From Verticillium longisporum (lineage: Eukaryota > Ascomycota > Sordariomycetes > Glomerellales > Plectosphaerellaceae), in NCBI GenBank assembly GCA_019188255.1, contig JAETXT010000011.1:62001-126000 (forward strand): 64,000 nucleotides of DNA, written 5' to 3'. Positions 21,127 to 34,108 of this stretch are shown piece after piece. The notes beneath the pieces were generated by a model that searched no databases, was not told where the DNA came from, and saw only the letters and a list, made by a program, of their open reading frames with translations. Position 1 is the stretch's first letter; every line of letters starts with the position of its first letter. A program made the position numbers and the translations under genes.

Positions 21127-23705
21127 CTAGTCGCCGAGAGGCATGCCGTCGAGCTCGTCAAGTAGACGGCGCCAGTTGTCTGCCAACATCTCCGAGTACT
21201 TGACCCTCTCCTGGGCCCAGTCCTGGTTCCATCGGGACACGTGGTACTGGGTCGACTGGAAGTAGATGAGCTCGTCGCGAATGCACTCCTTGACGAAGAT
21301 GGACCTGTTGTGCTGATTGACAATGGATTCCTTGTCCTGTCGAATGTTAGTGTTTGGCGTTTAATGAAATCTTCTCGGCTTCTCACCTTAATAATGGCCT
21401 CGACCACCTTCTCAATCTCGCCCGGCTTGACGAGCCCATCCGGCTTGCCGCGGAGATTCGCAAGTTTGCTCTCATTAGTTTGTATCCTCCGTTCCAGGTA
21501 GGGAATGTTGTCTTTGTCCAGTCGATCGCGTCGTTCAAACATCTCACGAATGGCGACGAGTGAGTCACGCTGTCGCTTCAGGTCCTCCAGTACGCCTTGA
21601 TCCCAGGCTTTGCTCTCATCCTCCATCAGGCTCTGGCAAGTCTTGAGGTGCTTGCTCATGGCGGTGAGGCCGTCGTTGAGCAGTGGCACGTCTTTCGTGT
21701 CGGTGGCATCCGTGTCGTTGCTGAGCTCTGCCAATGACTGGAGTGACAGAGCAATACGTGCGTGGTCGGCCGCTACGCCGTCACTACGCTTCACAAGACG
21801 GTCCATAATATTGCAGACATTGATGTAAAGCTCAGCTGAGCGTCTGACGCCAGTCCTGCTGCGGTCGAATAATTCTTCTAACGTAGCCGGCAGAGAGTCT
21901 TCAAGCCCGGGGGGCAGAGTGCGCCCAACAAACTCGTCTTGCACCGAGATTGTAGCTTGCTTCCGCCAGACAGTGAGCTCCTACAGTCTGATCAGCATGC
22001 AAGATCAGCGTCAGAATTGGGTGAGTCAAGCATACGGTTGGCACGGTGAGAAACATGATGACGAGCTGTTCTTGTCCCAAGATGGGATGGCGTACAACAG
22101 CGTTGAGAAACCGCGCGAGCCCACGACGTCGCTTCTCGATGAACGCGCCGTCATTGGAGAGATGGTTACCGTTGACTTGGGGGCACAGAGCATTAGTCAG
22201 AAGTCTTCAAGTCGGACAGGAAAGTCTACTAACCTGCAACACGCTTTGGCGGCAAGAGAGGGAGTACACGGAAAGGGTATCGTTTGTGCAAGCAATCCAG
22301 AAGCCACACAAAGTCGCTGTACCTGCGAACCACCTTACTTCCTCTTCGGGAGGAGGATACTTCGTAATTGTGATGCTGGAAGAAGAAAAGGCCCTCTTTT
22401 TCTGGCATCAGGGAAACGACAATGTTCTCCTCGACAGCGCCGCCGGTGCGGTTGCTCGGCAGCGGCCGCAGCGAAGGCGTGATCGTAGCCTCCGCAGCGG
22501 CCAGATGCCTGTTGGGCTCGCCAGCGGCACCAAATGGGCTCGGCAGTACGGGGTTGGGCTGGGGCTCCGCGAAACCGCCGCCGACATTGCTTCCATCGGA
22601 GAAACCACCGCCCCAGCCACCGCCAGCAGGCGATGCGCCAACTCCGGTGCTCGTGGGCTGTTGCGGCGAGGTAATGTTGGAGTTGACAGTGGCTGTCGTG
22701 TAGGAAGACATTGTGCGCCCCGCTATCGCCGTGCTGGGTGTTGTACCGAATCCTGTCTGGCCATTGCTATCATGGTTGGCCGAGGCAGCGCCATTGGTTT
22801 GGGCAGGTCGAGGCGCCGGTGCGTGGTTGTGGTTCTTGTGCAGGTCGGGCGAGCCCCAAGGGTCGTCAGCATCAGGGTACTGCATCGGAGCTTGCGCAAT
22901 GTTCTTGGGCTTCGCAGGCGACGGTGCGGGCGTCGGCTCCTTGACAGGCGTCTCGGGTGCTTGAGGTGGTTTGGCAGCAAGCTCGGACACCGGAGGCATC
23001 GCAGGCTCGGCGGTCACGCCAGCGAGCTTGGGCTTAGGAAGGTCTAGGTTGTTTATGGCAATTAGCTGTGCACCCCCACCGAGATTGCCGATTGAGCTGA
23101 TAAGAGCCAGAGAGCCAATTGACATGGCAGCGGCCGAGACGTGAGAGAGGGAGCGTGCAGCAGGAGAGGCAGTCGAGTCGAAGAACGGGGGATGGAACCT
23201 GAAACTTACTTCTTCGTCGTTCGTCAACACCGTCGAGGCTGATGGCTTCGCCCTCCTGCGCCAGACCGATGAGGGCGAGGAAGACATTGAATTCGTTGCG
23301 GCCCACGGCGACGTCATTGCCGTTGGGCGCAATGATGGCCATGATGCTGGCCTGCTCGTCGGCGCCGAGTCTCGCAGCGGCAAAGACCTTGGCGACGCCG
23401 CTCGCATTGACTCTGCCGTTGCTGCCATCTTCCTGCACGACGGTATCAAACGTGTCGATGTAGCTATCGGGCGCGTCGGAGGTGGGGAGTAGGGTTCGGA
23501 GGACATCGACGCGGGTTTTCTGCTTGCGAGGCGTGGGCATGTCCCACGGCGAGCCTCCCCCGTCGCCGGAGAAGTCGTCGTCGGCAAAGAGGGAGCTATT
23601 CGACTTGTTGGACGGATGTCCCTCATCGAAGAGCGAGTTGCTTGGGGCGCCAGTAGCACTGATGCCCGGAGATTCCTCCGTCGGGGAGGTTCCAAAAAGC
23701 GACAT
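21127..23705 (-). CDS. MVP1: Sorting nexin Mvp1
   Basis: Endosomal sorting nexin; family members bind phosphatidylinositol 3-phosphate and support endosome-to-vacuole and retrieval traffic. Five exons: introns at 23044-23209, 22176-22233, 21981-22035 and 21337-21386, giving 749 residues; every junction restores a conserved stretch (RRR-NLPKPKL, KRVA-VNGNHLS, VPT-ELTVWRKQ, AIIK-DKESIVNQ). The N-terminal region carries an EH-like segment (about 70-165), followed by a Pro/Gly-rich disordered linker. The PX domain (about 370-490) shows RRYSDFVWLLDCL and LLPPKRVA, the usual lipid-binding core. A C-terminal helical BAR-like region ends in LADNWRRLLDELDGMPLGD. I chose the ATG at 23705 (MSLFGTSP), the typical start in filamentous fungi, rather than upstream in-frame ATGs. 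Confidence 0.92.
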
Positions 23706-24334
23706 GATTGTAGAAAATGTCGTGGTTCGGGGTGCGACAGAGTGTGTGCGTGGCAGAGAAAGTGCGTGGGATAGCGTTCGTCCTTTTGGTCTGGGGGTTC
23801 GTCCGCGGGCGGCGCAGAACGAGGCGATCTCGATGCGACTTGTCGGTTGGTAGCCAGAGAGATGGGCAGACAGCAACGAGGAGAGCCAAAAGTCCGTCTA
23901 ACCAATGAGTAGCGATCCGAGTTCTTCAGTTCCAGCAGCGACGCAAAGGCTGATCAACCACACAGCATTCAAGCGAATGTCGTTGAAGACCAGAACGACG
24001 ACGTGATGCGAGGTTGCCTTGGACTGACTTGAAAGTGGGAGTGGACTTGATTCGTCACGGGCGGGAGCTTGGACGACCTGCAGCAACACGCGCTGGTGCT
24101 GGTGTGGAGCAGTGGCTGGGTCCACTCTGGGGGACCCAGCCGCGTATGCGGGCCGAGTGTATGCATCTAACGAGTTCAAGGGGGTCATCATGATGAGGAC
24201 AATTGGCAAGGGCTGTAATGTGAGTCGCCAGATGGGATTGCTGTATTGCTTCGGCGGTCTTAGTTTGTACACAGAGTAATCATGGTATTGTACACGTGCC
24301 GAAATACACTACAAATTACACATGCCTCGCTCCT
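23706..24334. other. Intergenic region between MVP1 and the uL15m gene
   Basis: About 630 bp, expected to hold the MVP1 promoter and the 3' end of the ribosomal protein gene. No gene is seen. Confidence 0.6.
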
Positions 24335-25308
24335 TTACCACAGGGCAGCGGTCGCCTTCTCTACCTTCTTCGTCTTCTCCTTCTTGAAGGTGCCAACCTT
24401 CTCCGTGGGCACCTTGAAGTACAGACTGGGCGACTCGCCAGGCTTCAGCAGGTGGGTCAGGTATCCCCTGTGCGCGGGGTCGCGATAGTACTCAATCTCC
24501 CTTCTGCTCGTCGGATCCGGCAACCTCCTGAGAAAGCGTGTCGTCCTAGCAGCAGCCAAGATGCTCTCGACGTGCTCCTTGCCCTGCGGCAGCGGCTTGT
24601 CCGAGTTTTCGGTCGTGCCCTTGACGATGCCACGGATGGCCGTCTTGGTATAGTACCGTGCAAGGACCTTTCCGCCGGTCGACTCGATGGCCTGAATGGC
24701 CGAGGCCGAGGCGCGGGACACCAGAATGTCAATGGGCTGGCGCAGAGCCTCCTTGCCGCCGCCGAGGATCTTGACGCCGTCCTTGATGGTGCCCACGAGG
24801 TTGGACTCGACAAGCTCTTTTACGGTGATTCGTTTCGTGGGGTCGATGCGGCCGGCGTCGATCCACTGCTGGAGTTTATCGAGGTTGATCTTGGACATGA
24901 CGGGGGCGCGCCTGTTTCCAGTTAGCCTCGACAACAATACTCTGGGCTTCTCGTAGGGAGCCAGAAATGCATCCCATCCACGAACCTGTTCTCAAAACCC
25001 TTCGTTCCCCTCTGTACCACCAGCGGCGTCTGACCACCCTGGAACCATGGCTTGACCTTGCCGTGCTGTCCCTGGCCCTTGTGACCGCGTCCTGAAGTCT
25101 TGCCCTTGCCTGACGAGGCACCACGACCAACACGGATTCGCTTATTGTAGGCCCCCTTGTTATCGCTCAGATTCGCCAGAATAGAGGCGTGTCGAGTGCC
25201 AATGGACAGGCTCGCGAAGAGGGAGGCTAGGTTGAGGGTCGTCGCCGCAGGTCGAAGGGCACGGCTGCAGCATGCAGCCACCTGAAAGGGTGAGATTCTC
25301 AGGGGCAT
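24335..25308 (-). CDS. Mitochondrial large-subunit ribosomal protein uL15m
   Basis: Nuclear-encoded component of the mitochondrial ribosome, homologous to bacterial L15 (yeast MRPL10). Two exons with an intron at 24912-24985 (donor GTTCGT, branch CTAAC, acceptor CAG) give 299 residues. The first 40 residues are basic and hydroxylated, fitting a mitochondrial targeting sequence (FQVAACCSRALRPAA). The L15 signature follows: KRIRVGRGASSGKGKTSGRG, GHKGQGQHG, PWFQGGQTPL and GFENR. The second exon holds the conserved C-terminal fold (VKILGGGKEALRQPI, VSRASASAIQAIE) and a mitochondrial-type extension ending in Lys-rich sequence. Confidence 0.93.
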
Positions 25309-26570
25309 CGTGAATATGTGTGCGGCTGCCGGCGGCTTCGTCGTCGTCGTCGTCGTCGGACAGCTGTATCGCGCGAAGCTCCAAATTTTGAAGCACGGCC
25401 GTTAGAATGGGAACTTCTTGCAGGTCGCGCATGAGCCAATTGAATCACGTGCGCGTCTCCAAGGTGTGGGGACCAGCGTCCAATCCTGGTGACATAAGCA
25501 AGCAGAGCGATCTTCTGTTGCGGCTAATATGGAGCGCTGGGTAATATGGGTGAAAGGATCACCGTACTGCAATCGCAGTGCAGAGTGGACACAGCGGTTC
25601 CTTGTCAATCATGACGAGAATCCATGAATCGCTCTCAATAACATTTCCGCGATGTCACTTTGATTCAGATCTGACCCGGAACTCAAAGTCAATCTCGTAA
25701 TTCCACATCGTTAATTGACGGTCCGCAGATTAAGATTGAGCTGTGCGATGGTGCTCGCATGCATTGGAACTGCTTATCCTCCGTCGGCACATGCATCTCG
25801 CCTTCGGTGCATTACACCCAGTCTACAGCCTGACAAGATGAACTTTCCATCGAGAGGACAATGATCAGGAGCAGTCGGGAGCTAACAACGGGCCCGAGGC
25901 GCACGTGTTGGTGCATCAAGGCAAGCAGCTCCTTATGGCGAACCACGGTCGATAGGCAGTATGGTATGTTCATCCTTACCAGAGCAGCCTAGGTCCCTGC
26001 TAGTAAGCTCCTGCTCAATGTAAATAGCCAGAATCGCAACCAGACTGCTCAGTCTGTTGCGGTTACAATCATTGACGAGTGTACAAACATTTTAAACCAG
26101 AGCATATGCAGGCTGAGGTTCAGCTCATAGTAGCGTCAGCGAATCAGCACGACGGTCGTCGGATCGCATGAGACATTGACAACTCATACGACAAACACGT
26201 GTCCGTCAGCTTGTATGTATATAAGACGGCTGGTCGTCCGTTGATGTTTATTATGTGCTGGGGTCAATTGTCTGCTACAATGACAGAGCTGTTCTTGGAA
26301 AAAATATAAGGAGCGGACGGCACATGCCATTACTCCAAAACCACACACAGAGACATCATTCATCGCCGCGAGAAACTCTCCACTCGCACAGTCTGAGGCC
26401 CACCAAAACAAGTATTGCCGGTAAAACAGCGTGGTGACGGCAAAGCGAGGTCCGCAAACCTGAATACCGCCACAGAAGCCCCATGACCGACCCGGAAAAA
26501 AAAGAAGAAGATCAAGAACATCCAACCCAGTGAGAAAACACGCTTATGCAACCAAAAGAAGACAAGAACA
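25309..26570. other. Intergenic, no gene seen
   Basis: About 1.26 kb upstream of the uL15m gene and downstream of the GH16 gene. Short frames only, with no supported coding signal. Confidence 0.6.
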
Positions 26571-28165
26571 TCAAGCGTCAAGGACGATCAGCACCTCAGA
26601 GGCGGTACAGACCGGCCAGCACGGCAAGACCCGCGAGGGCACTGGGCTTTGGGTCAATCCCAGGCTAGAAGCCATGCTTGGCGAGTCACTCGAGCCACTC
26701 GAGCCAGTGCTAGAGCCCTGGCCCTGGGAATTGCCACCGCAGTTGCCCATGTCTTGGTTGAATTCGGACGAGTCGCAGTTGCTGTCGTCGATCGGACCTG
26801 AGGAGCCAATGTCAGATCCACTGCTGCCGCTGTCATCGCCGCCGCCGCTGCCGCTGCCGCTGCCGCTGCTGCTGTCGCCGTCCTCGCCATGCGTGACGCC
26901 ACCGCCAGGGTTGGCAGCACCTGCGCCGGGGATTTGGTTGGAGCTCGCGCCCGTATTGGTGGCTGATGCAGCAGACTTGGTCTTGGTCGCGGAGTCAGTC
27001 TCCTTGCCGTCGTCGTTTTCCTCGGTATCGCGGCCACTGCTTGTGAAGCTCTTGAGCTTCGTGTCCGCGTCGCCGTCGATGACGGTATTGTTCCTGCCGA
27101 GCCAGTTGTCGTAAATGTAGCTCTTGCCGCTGTTGGTTCCAGGCGCGCTCTTGGCATCCCAGCACTTGATCTCGACGTCGCTGACGGCAGCGTAGAAGTA
27201 GCCGACCTTCTTGATGTCTTCGTGTTCCCAATCAATCACACCACCGGCCCAGTCGATTGTGCCCTTGGCGTTGCTCTCGAGGCCGCCAGGCCAGATGGAC
27301 AGTTGCACACGCGCCGGAGTCTGGGGGAAGTCCCAGCCTTGGGTGGTCTCGTTCCAGGTATCCTTGCGCTCCTTGACACGGCCAACCTGTCCATTGACGA
27401 GCCAGGTAATCTTGTCGGGGGTCCACTGAATCTCGTACTCGTGCCAGTTGTTGAAGGTATCCGATAGAGTGATGTTCTTCGATTGGTCGTCTGCACACGA
27501 TTAGCATGAATCCGCTGGACAAACTGGGAAAGTACTTACAGAGAGGAATGCCCTGGAAGTAATAGTTGGTTTGCGATGTCTTGAGGTCGACGCCAACCCA
27601 TTCATAGTCAATCTCGTCCTTGACATCGCTGAGCAGGATGAAGGCCGTCACGACACCCCGACCGCGCGACGTCTTCATGCGGGCCTTGACACTGCCGTAC
27701 CACATGTAGTGTGAGCTGGCCATGACGGTACCAACACTGCCCTTGGGCATCGTGAGGAGCACATTGCCGCCAGCCTCGACGGCCTCTCCTTGCACCACCC
27801 AGTCGGCCTTGTCGCCGTCGCCAAGGTACTTGCTGACGTCGACGATGCTATCTGTGCTGTCCATTTTCATGTTCATGTCCTTGCAGACGGGCGCAGGCGC
27901 GCACGAGTCCAACGAGAAGGACATGCGAGGGTCACATCCACCGAGGCAGTAGGCACCGACACCGCAGGCGCCATATTCTGTAAAGGAGTGTATTAGTATC
28001 ATCGGCCAACAATGGAAAGGTCTACGCGATACACGTACGGGAACAGCAGGGGGCTTCTTCGGGGCACTTCTTTGTCAAAGAGCAAGAAGCCTGGTCTGAG
28101 GACTGAGCGATGACGGTGGCCGCACCGAAGAGGGCAGCAGCTAGTGAGACGGTAGAGAACTGCAT
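26571..28165 (-). CDS. Crh/Utr2-type GH16 transglycosylase with CBM18, GPI signal out of frame
   Basis: Cell-wall enzyme; the family cross-links chitin to beta-1,6- and beta-1,3-glucan. Three exons: introns at 27978-28038 and 27491-27539. A signal peptide (MQFSTVSLAAALFGAATVIA) leads to a CBM18-like module (CPEEAPCCS, YGACGVGAYC, LGGC), then the GH16 domain with the catalytic DEIDYEWVG motif and downstream NNWHEYEIQWTPDKI and LSIWPGGLES. A long Ser/Gly/Asp-rich linker follows. As sequenced, the frame ends at 26571 with a tail that is not hydrophobic. One extra base near the GGG run at 26644-26646 would give PSALAGLAVLAGLYRL and a stop at 26596-26598, a proper GPI-type tail. I infer a missing base there. 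Confidence 0.9.
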
Positions 28166-31100
28166 TTTGAACCGAGTTCGCTGGATGTCGATATTGATGA
28201 TGTTGCGGATACTGGAAAAGATCGCAGATCGAAAGAGATTCGCGACTTCAGATAAGGCGACGGCCGGTTGTAACGACTGAAGTGTTGGGACGATGGCCCT
28301 TGATCAAGCACAGGCGCTCGTCAATGGTATGCGAGGAGACCAGATGGAATGCCTGGAATGCTAAGACAATTACAGCCCCGCCTAGAAGGGAGACTGCGAT
28401 TGAGCGTATCGACTGGTGCGGACCCGAAGACTTGGCTCGAAAGCAGTGTTTTCAAAAGCTTTTGAGACAAGAGTTCGACGACCAAAGTACGTGCAACGCA
28501 AGCTGCTGTATCGTCCCGAGAGACGGTGCCTTAGATCTGTATGACGTTCAGGCGTTGAGGCTTGCAGGTCGCGGGCTGATGGCGCGTAGCGATCCGGGGA
28601 AGACTGGTACAAGATGGTTGTACAGACAGCTGAGACAGGCGGATGGTGGGGGATCCTGCAAAAAAATGTCGAAGAAAAGGAATATATCCACGAGGAGCGA
28701 GGGAGGAGAAGAAATTCGGTCTGAAACGAGTGACGACCTGTTGATTATTCTGACTCTGACAGGACTCGAAGAAAACGTGGGAAGTCGACGCCTAGCCTGG
28801 AGTAGGAGTGGGAAGGGAGAAATGGGCAGGTGAGAGGGAGCGGACGACGGAATTCACATCCACCTGGGGCCCCCTAGGAGAGCACAGCGGAGAGGTGCCC
28901 ATCCTACCAACACATTCAGTCCAGCCCTGGGGCGCGGAAAGACGCTAACGAGCAAAATGGGCAAAAGAAGGGGGGCCATCGGCGGCTCGTTGGACTGCAG
29001 TGCCAATGGTGATGTGCACTGGGGGACATCTTTTGCTGGAGTTATTACCCCTTTCGGGAATGGCGCGAGATGGACCCGGGGCGAAGAGGGCACCCTTGCT
29101 TAGTGACCAGGGCCAGGGGCAGCAGCACGCCTAAGGTAACCGATTGCACAGCGTCCTCGCCGCTTTGCTCTGGCTGTTGTGAGTGAGATACTTTGGTGGA
29201 GCCCCACAGCGTACATGGGTACATTTTTGTGCAATGGTGCGTGACACTTGTGGGGAAAATGTGCCCGCTACAGTCATGTCAGAGGGCTGTACCTATCCGT
29301 CAAGGGCGTCATCACGGTTGCGGGCTGCTTTGCGTCGCGTGCCATCGCCGTCAATAAGATGGGGAGCAACAGGCCGCAGTATTATGATAAGAGGTTGAAT
29401 CAAGGCATGCTTTCAAGCAGTCATGCGCGTGTGATGGCAGCACGAACATGCTGCTCTTTCACAGCAATGCTTCGTCTATCGAAACAGACCAACACTGCTT
29501 CATCAAACGACTGGCCAGCATAATGCACATATAGACATACATATGCACCCGCCTTGTCATTAATACTGCTGCATACTATGTCTATTCCGTTCTTGAATAA
29601 AGTGAGTCCGTCTCTCTGGTCCCCACGACCCCCACTTGTCAATATTGTCGTGTTTTCAGGCTCGTTGTATCCGATGGTGAGCAGTAGGTGTTTTCTCAGG
29701 TTTCTTCTGTGTCACCTTTAGTTCGGTCCTTCGATTCGATTATATATAGAAGAAATGAGTACCCACGTGTGCTTTCCTGGTACAGCGTTTCAGTGCTAGG
29801 CAGGCCTTCATTGTCCACTTACCAGTGCTTCAATGACCGTGGTCCCCTGAGTGCATCTGTCAGAGCTAACGACAATGATACTACAGGCCTCGCAGCCGAG
29901 CTTTGGTCCGTATCAGATTCAACTCAATGTCTGTTATCCCAACAAACCCAAACGGATTCCAACAAATCTGGTTAAAGGTAGCCAGCAGGGCGATACCCAG
30001 CCGCAGAGCGCGCGTCTGCTTGGGCTAATACGGAGTGGTCTGTAGCATATCAAGCATTTAGGCCTTCGCCTGGATTTCTTCCTCTTTCCAGGTTTCGTCC
30101 CGGAGCATGCTCTTCTCAGGCATACTTAGTCGCAAACGATCACCAAGCATAATCGTCAGCGTCGAAAGCAGTCTGTCCTCAGACCTATTGTGAAACCCGC
30201 ATGGCGCCCCGTATCAAACATCGAAACTGCCAAGTCTAGTCGATGTTTTCCCGTAGAGGAAATTTCCAATTCAAGCTATGCGTTTCTCAATACAATCGTC
30301 ACCTAGAAGACAGAACAAACCCTCGAGCACAAGACCGTCATCCGACATATCCAAAAACACCGACATCCAGATTATGCCAAAGCGGTCAAACAAACGATAA
30401 AAAAAGCTCCATTAGCAGGCCCTAACACAGATGTCTCCATTTACGCGTCCCTACTCATCAGCGAGAGACGACGTCCAGAAGACCTCCACACCCGCCGTTG
30501 AGCCACCGTAACGTGGAAACGGCAGGACGTTGCAGATCCAGTGGAGACGAAGCGTTTTTGTGCATGCGTGGCTGGTGGAAGTTATGCATGCCAGGCCAGC
30601 CAGCCCCAATTTCCCCAGTCTGGTTCCTGGCTGATGAGTGGCGTCTCGTCAGTGCGCGGGATTGGCTGCGGCCAGGCAGGGCGAACAGCGAATCCGACAT
30701 GCGATGCCGTCAACCGACCCGGTCAGCGACCCTGACAATGCAAAGGTCAAGTTCGTGCCTGTCAGCTCAAGTCAGCCCCGGAACATTGGCACCACCCTTT
30801 TGATATGCCCTCACAAGGGCTAGCTGCAGCAGTGGAATATTGCAAATCATTAAGGGTATAAGCTCCTTGAATCGAAAGTTCGCCTCCCTCCCCCGTCACG
30901 ACAATTGCCCAACCTGCACCCATGAAAGAAAAACAACAAAAACGATCAGCAGCCCGACCACGCGAGACCGCTTCTGGTGACAGACGACCGTTGGCAGACT
31001 CGAATTCATGGAGGCACCGAAACACGATTCCAGCCCCGGCCACAGCCCGTGGCCTGCCCATTCACGCCATCCGACCCAGATCTCGAGAGAAACAAGCATA

Positions 31101-31429
31101 TGACATGGTCGTGCCAAATAAGCAAAAGAAAGCAACAATATCCCTGATGAAAGACCCATTCATAATCGAGACGGAAAGTGGCGGGGTCAGGCTGAGTGAA
31201 CCCTGACAGCAAGGGCCCACCTTGACCGACAGGAGCCAAGCCGAGGCGTTGGAATCGTTACCGCGACACACACAAGCCCGACACTCCAAACGAACAGCGG
31301 ACACCCCTTGCGCCCTTAGATTCCCACGAGTGTGTGCTACAGCATGGCAACAGACGCCATGACTGCCATGTCGAATAGGCGCAGTTTTGAGCCCCTAGCA
31401 GACCCCGATCCTCTGAAGGCCGTAACAGT
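28166..31429. other. 3.3-kb intergenic region
   Basis: Upstream of the GH16 gene and downstream of the SANT gene. The longest frame (28282-28833) lacks any domain or conserved feature. I see no RNA gene or repeat. Confidence 0.55.
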
Positions 31430-32752
31430 TTACCGTGTGCTCTTCGCGCCGAGATCTACCGGCGAATGGCTTAGTATGTTGAAGTTCTCATCAGGGCTTT
31501 TTGTCAATGCCAAGCTGAGGCATACCTGGGAAATGCTCTTTGGCGTATTGCTCGCAGGCCTTGGCCGGCTTGCCAACCTTCTGCCCAATAACCTTCCACT
31601 TATTGCTCTCGTACTCCTTGATGGCGTTGAGGAGAGCTTGGCTCTGCTGGCAGTTAGCGATGCGCGGAGCGAGACGTCAGCATGTGCATGACAAACCTCG
31701 TCTTCGGCAAACTCGGCGTAGTGCATGTCCTTGTACCAGTGCTTCTTGACACTGCCCTCGGTGCGAGTGGGGAAGGTCTAGAAGTACACACGGTCAGTGC
31801 CTGGGTGGCCATCTTTGCTCGGGTGGACTGTTACGAACCTTGGCAATCTCAGCCCAGCTGTTGCCCGCGTCTCGCATCTGCTTGAGGCGCTGCTCCTCCG
31901 CGGGCGTCCATGGGGTGTTTGTTCTGCTCTTCTTTGCGGGCGGAGGCTGAACGGGCGCAGCACCAGCGTCATCGGAGACCGCTGGGGGAGCTGCAGCAGC
32001 GGCTGGCACGGGCACGGTCGCCGGCGCGGCAGTTGGGGTGGGAACTGTAGCGGCGGGAACAGGGGGGGTAGCTGTCACGGCTGGCGAAGCTGTTGAGGGT
32101 GCCGGCCTCTTGCGCTGGCGACTGGGGGCCGGCGTTGCGACAGCAGGTTGGGCCTGCTGAGTGGCCGGCTGAGTTTGTGACGAAGGCTGCTGCTGGGCAG
32201 GCTGCTGCTGAGTCACACCCATGGCAGGCTGTCCGGGAGTAGCATGGTGCTGCTGCTGTTGGTGCTGTTGATGCTGCTGTTGCTGGTGCTGCTGGTGCTG
32301 CGCGGCAGGACTGCCTTGAGGAGGACCATATTGGAATTGGCGCTGGTCCCGATGCTGCATATCAGGCTGCTGCTGGGTTTGCTGCGCCTGATAAGGATGT
32401 TGGGAGCTGGAAACAGAGGGCAGTCAGCAAGAAGTTCCCGGATGAGGCTCACAAAAAGCTCGGCGCATTTGAATGGGTTATTGATCTAAGTGCTTGTATG
32501 TGAGAGCCCTCAAGCCTGTGGCCAGGATGTTGGCAGCGAAGGGGCCGGACATGCAATGCAGCTCAGAGACGTGGATGATGGATTAGCAGCCCTTGAGAGG
32601 GTGCTGCAAAGGACGTGAAAGGCGCCCAATGGAGTAGATAGGTTGAAATGAGACTCGGAGTAAATGTATTGTACTTACTGGATCTCGTTCGGCTGATGAG
32701 TGGAGTTGGAGTAGATGTACTCCGGCACGGGGCCGACTTGCCACTGCTGCAT
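31430..32752 (-). CDS. Gln-rich SANT/Myb-type DNA-binding protein
   Basis: Probable nuclear regulator. Five exons: introns at 32407-32678 (272 nt), 31778-31838, 31647-31696 and 31456-31525, giving 289 residues. The N-terminus is Gln/His-rich (codon runs around 32245-32300), followed by Pro/Ala-rich low complexity and a basic patch (PAKKSR). The C-terminus holds a Myb/SANT helix set: TPWTPAEEQRLKQMRDAG, SWAEIAK, TFPTRTEGSVKKHWYKDMHY, then a second unit with NAIKEYESNKWKVIGQKVGK. The last intron is supported by donor GTATGC, branch ACTAA and acceptor TAG, giving the ending HFPDLGAKSTR; reading through instead would end a few codons later at TGA. Targets are unknown. The gene at 41703-42782 also has a Myb-like domain and points the other way. 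Confidence 0.85.
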
Positions 32753-34084
32753 TTTCTGGAGGGTACTTGATCAGCTTTTGGTACACTGGTGAATAAAATA
32801 CACGAGACGCGCAACGCGCAACGCGCAGCGCGCAGGCCAGCTGTGACAAAGAGATGCAGGATCGCTAGGGTGTGTAGCCGTTGGTCGTACACCAATATAA
32901 CAAAATCTCACAAAAGTGTGAAGACGATGAATCGCACGCGAGGCTCGATGATTGACTTTGCTCCGTGACGATCGGCCAACATCAAGTCATTGACGTGCGA
33001 TGCCTAGGTGGTGGTGTGTGGGTGTGCGTGTCTGTGTCTGTGTCGCGATGACGCGGGTCGGGACGCGACTCAATCCACCCGTTGACCCCAGCCGTGAAAA
33101 TGCTTTCAGACCCCCATGTTGTGGTACCCGCGACAAATGTGTTCCGACGTAAACCGGTACGTGCCAGTCGCGCTTGGGGGTTTCTGGCTGGGGAGGGGGG
33201 GGTGAGGTACCAGGAGGTTGTGGACGGGGATTTCAGGTCGAGTGACGGAAGGAAGCGATGAAGGAGAGACATGAGGTACTTACGGGCGATGTAGCGTGGG
33301 CTTTTGGGTGAGGGTTGATGTGGTATCGGAGTGCCAGGGACGAAGGTATTTCTTCTCGACCGAGTGACAATGGACCTGGGCCTCGCGTGTTTTTGGAGAG
33401 GACCAGGTATCTCGGTGCACGTACCAAAAATGGCGCCTGAACGTGGGCGAGACGAGGGGGGGGGTGATCGGTAGGGTAAAGGCAGGTAGGTAAGGGTAGG
33501 GTACTTCGGAGCGTTGTAAGAGGGAGAAGATTGGAGGTAACGAAAAAGATACTCGCGCGAAGGGTGGATTAAGGTGGTGGCTGGCGTGTGCGCGCTTCAA
33601 GTATCCGTACTTTGGGACCTCTGGGGCCTCTGGGACCTTTGGGGCTTGGGGGAGGGAAGAAGAGGCGAGCGAGCCGGAGCCGGGGGGTGTGAGAGGGAAA
33701 AAATGGAGACCTTGAGACCTTGGGGATTTTGGAGGTGCCAGGAATGCTTGTTGGCCAAGTCGTAGCGGGCTTAATTGGGGCGGCGCCAGCAAATGGAATC
33801 TGGAAAATGTAATGTGTGAACAGGTCCAACTGCAGATGCGCGATTGGTGTTGAGGCCCGTGCCGTCGGATTCTTCTTTTCCTTTGCCGTCGGTCAAGTTC
33901 AGAAGAGGTCAGAGTGGTGGCAGGAGCAGTGGAAGCAACAATGTTGGTGCCGCCGAGAAATGGTGGGCGCTTCGTGCGGGATGATGTGATGATGATGATG
34001 CGGGCTGGCGTCTCACGGGTCAACAAGGGAAGCAGAGCAGGCTCGGGGTGATGAGGTGCGACCGAAACACGCGCGCGCCTGGGC

Positions 34085-34108
34085 GTGTGTGTGTGTGTGT
34101 ATGTGTGT
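34085..34108. repeat. GT dinucleotide microsatellite
   Basis: About ten GT units, interrupted once by AT. Confidence 0.9.

Noticed and set aside
28282..28833. 183-codon plus-strand frame upstream of the GH16 gene
   Set aside because: No recognisable motif; it covers the region expected to be the GH16 promoter.
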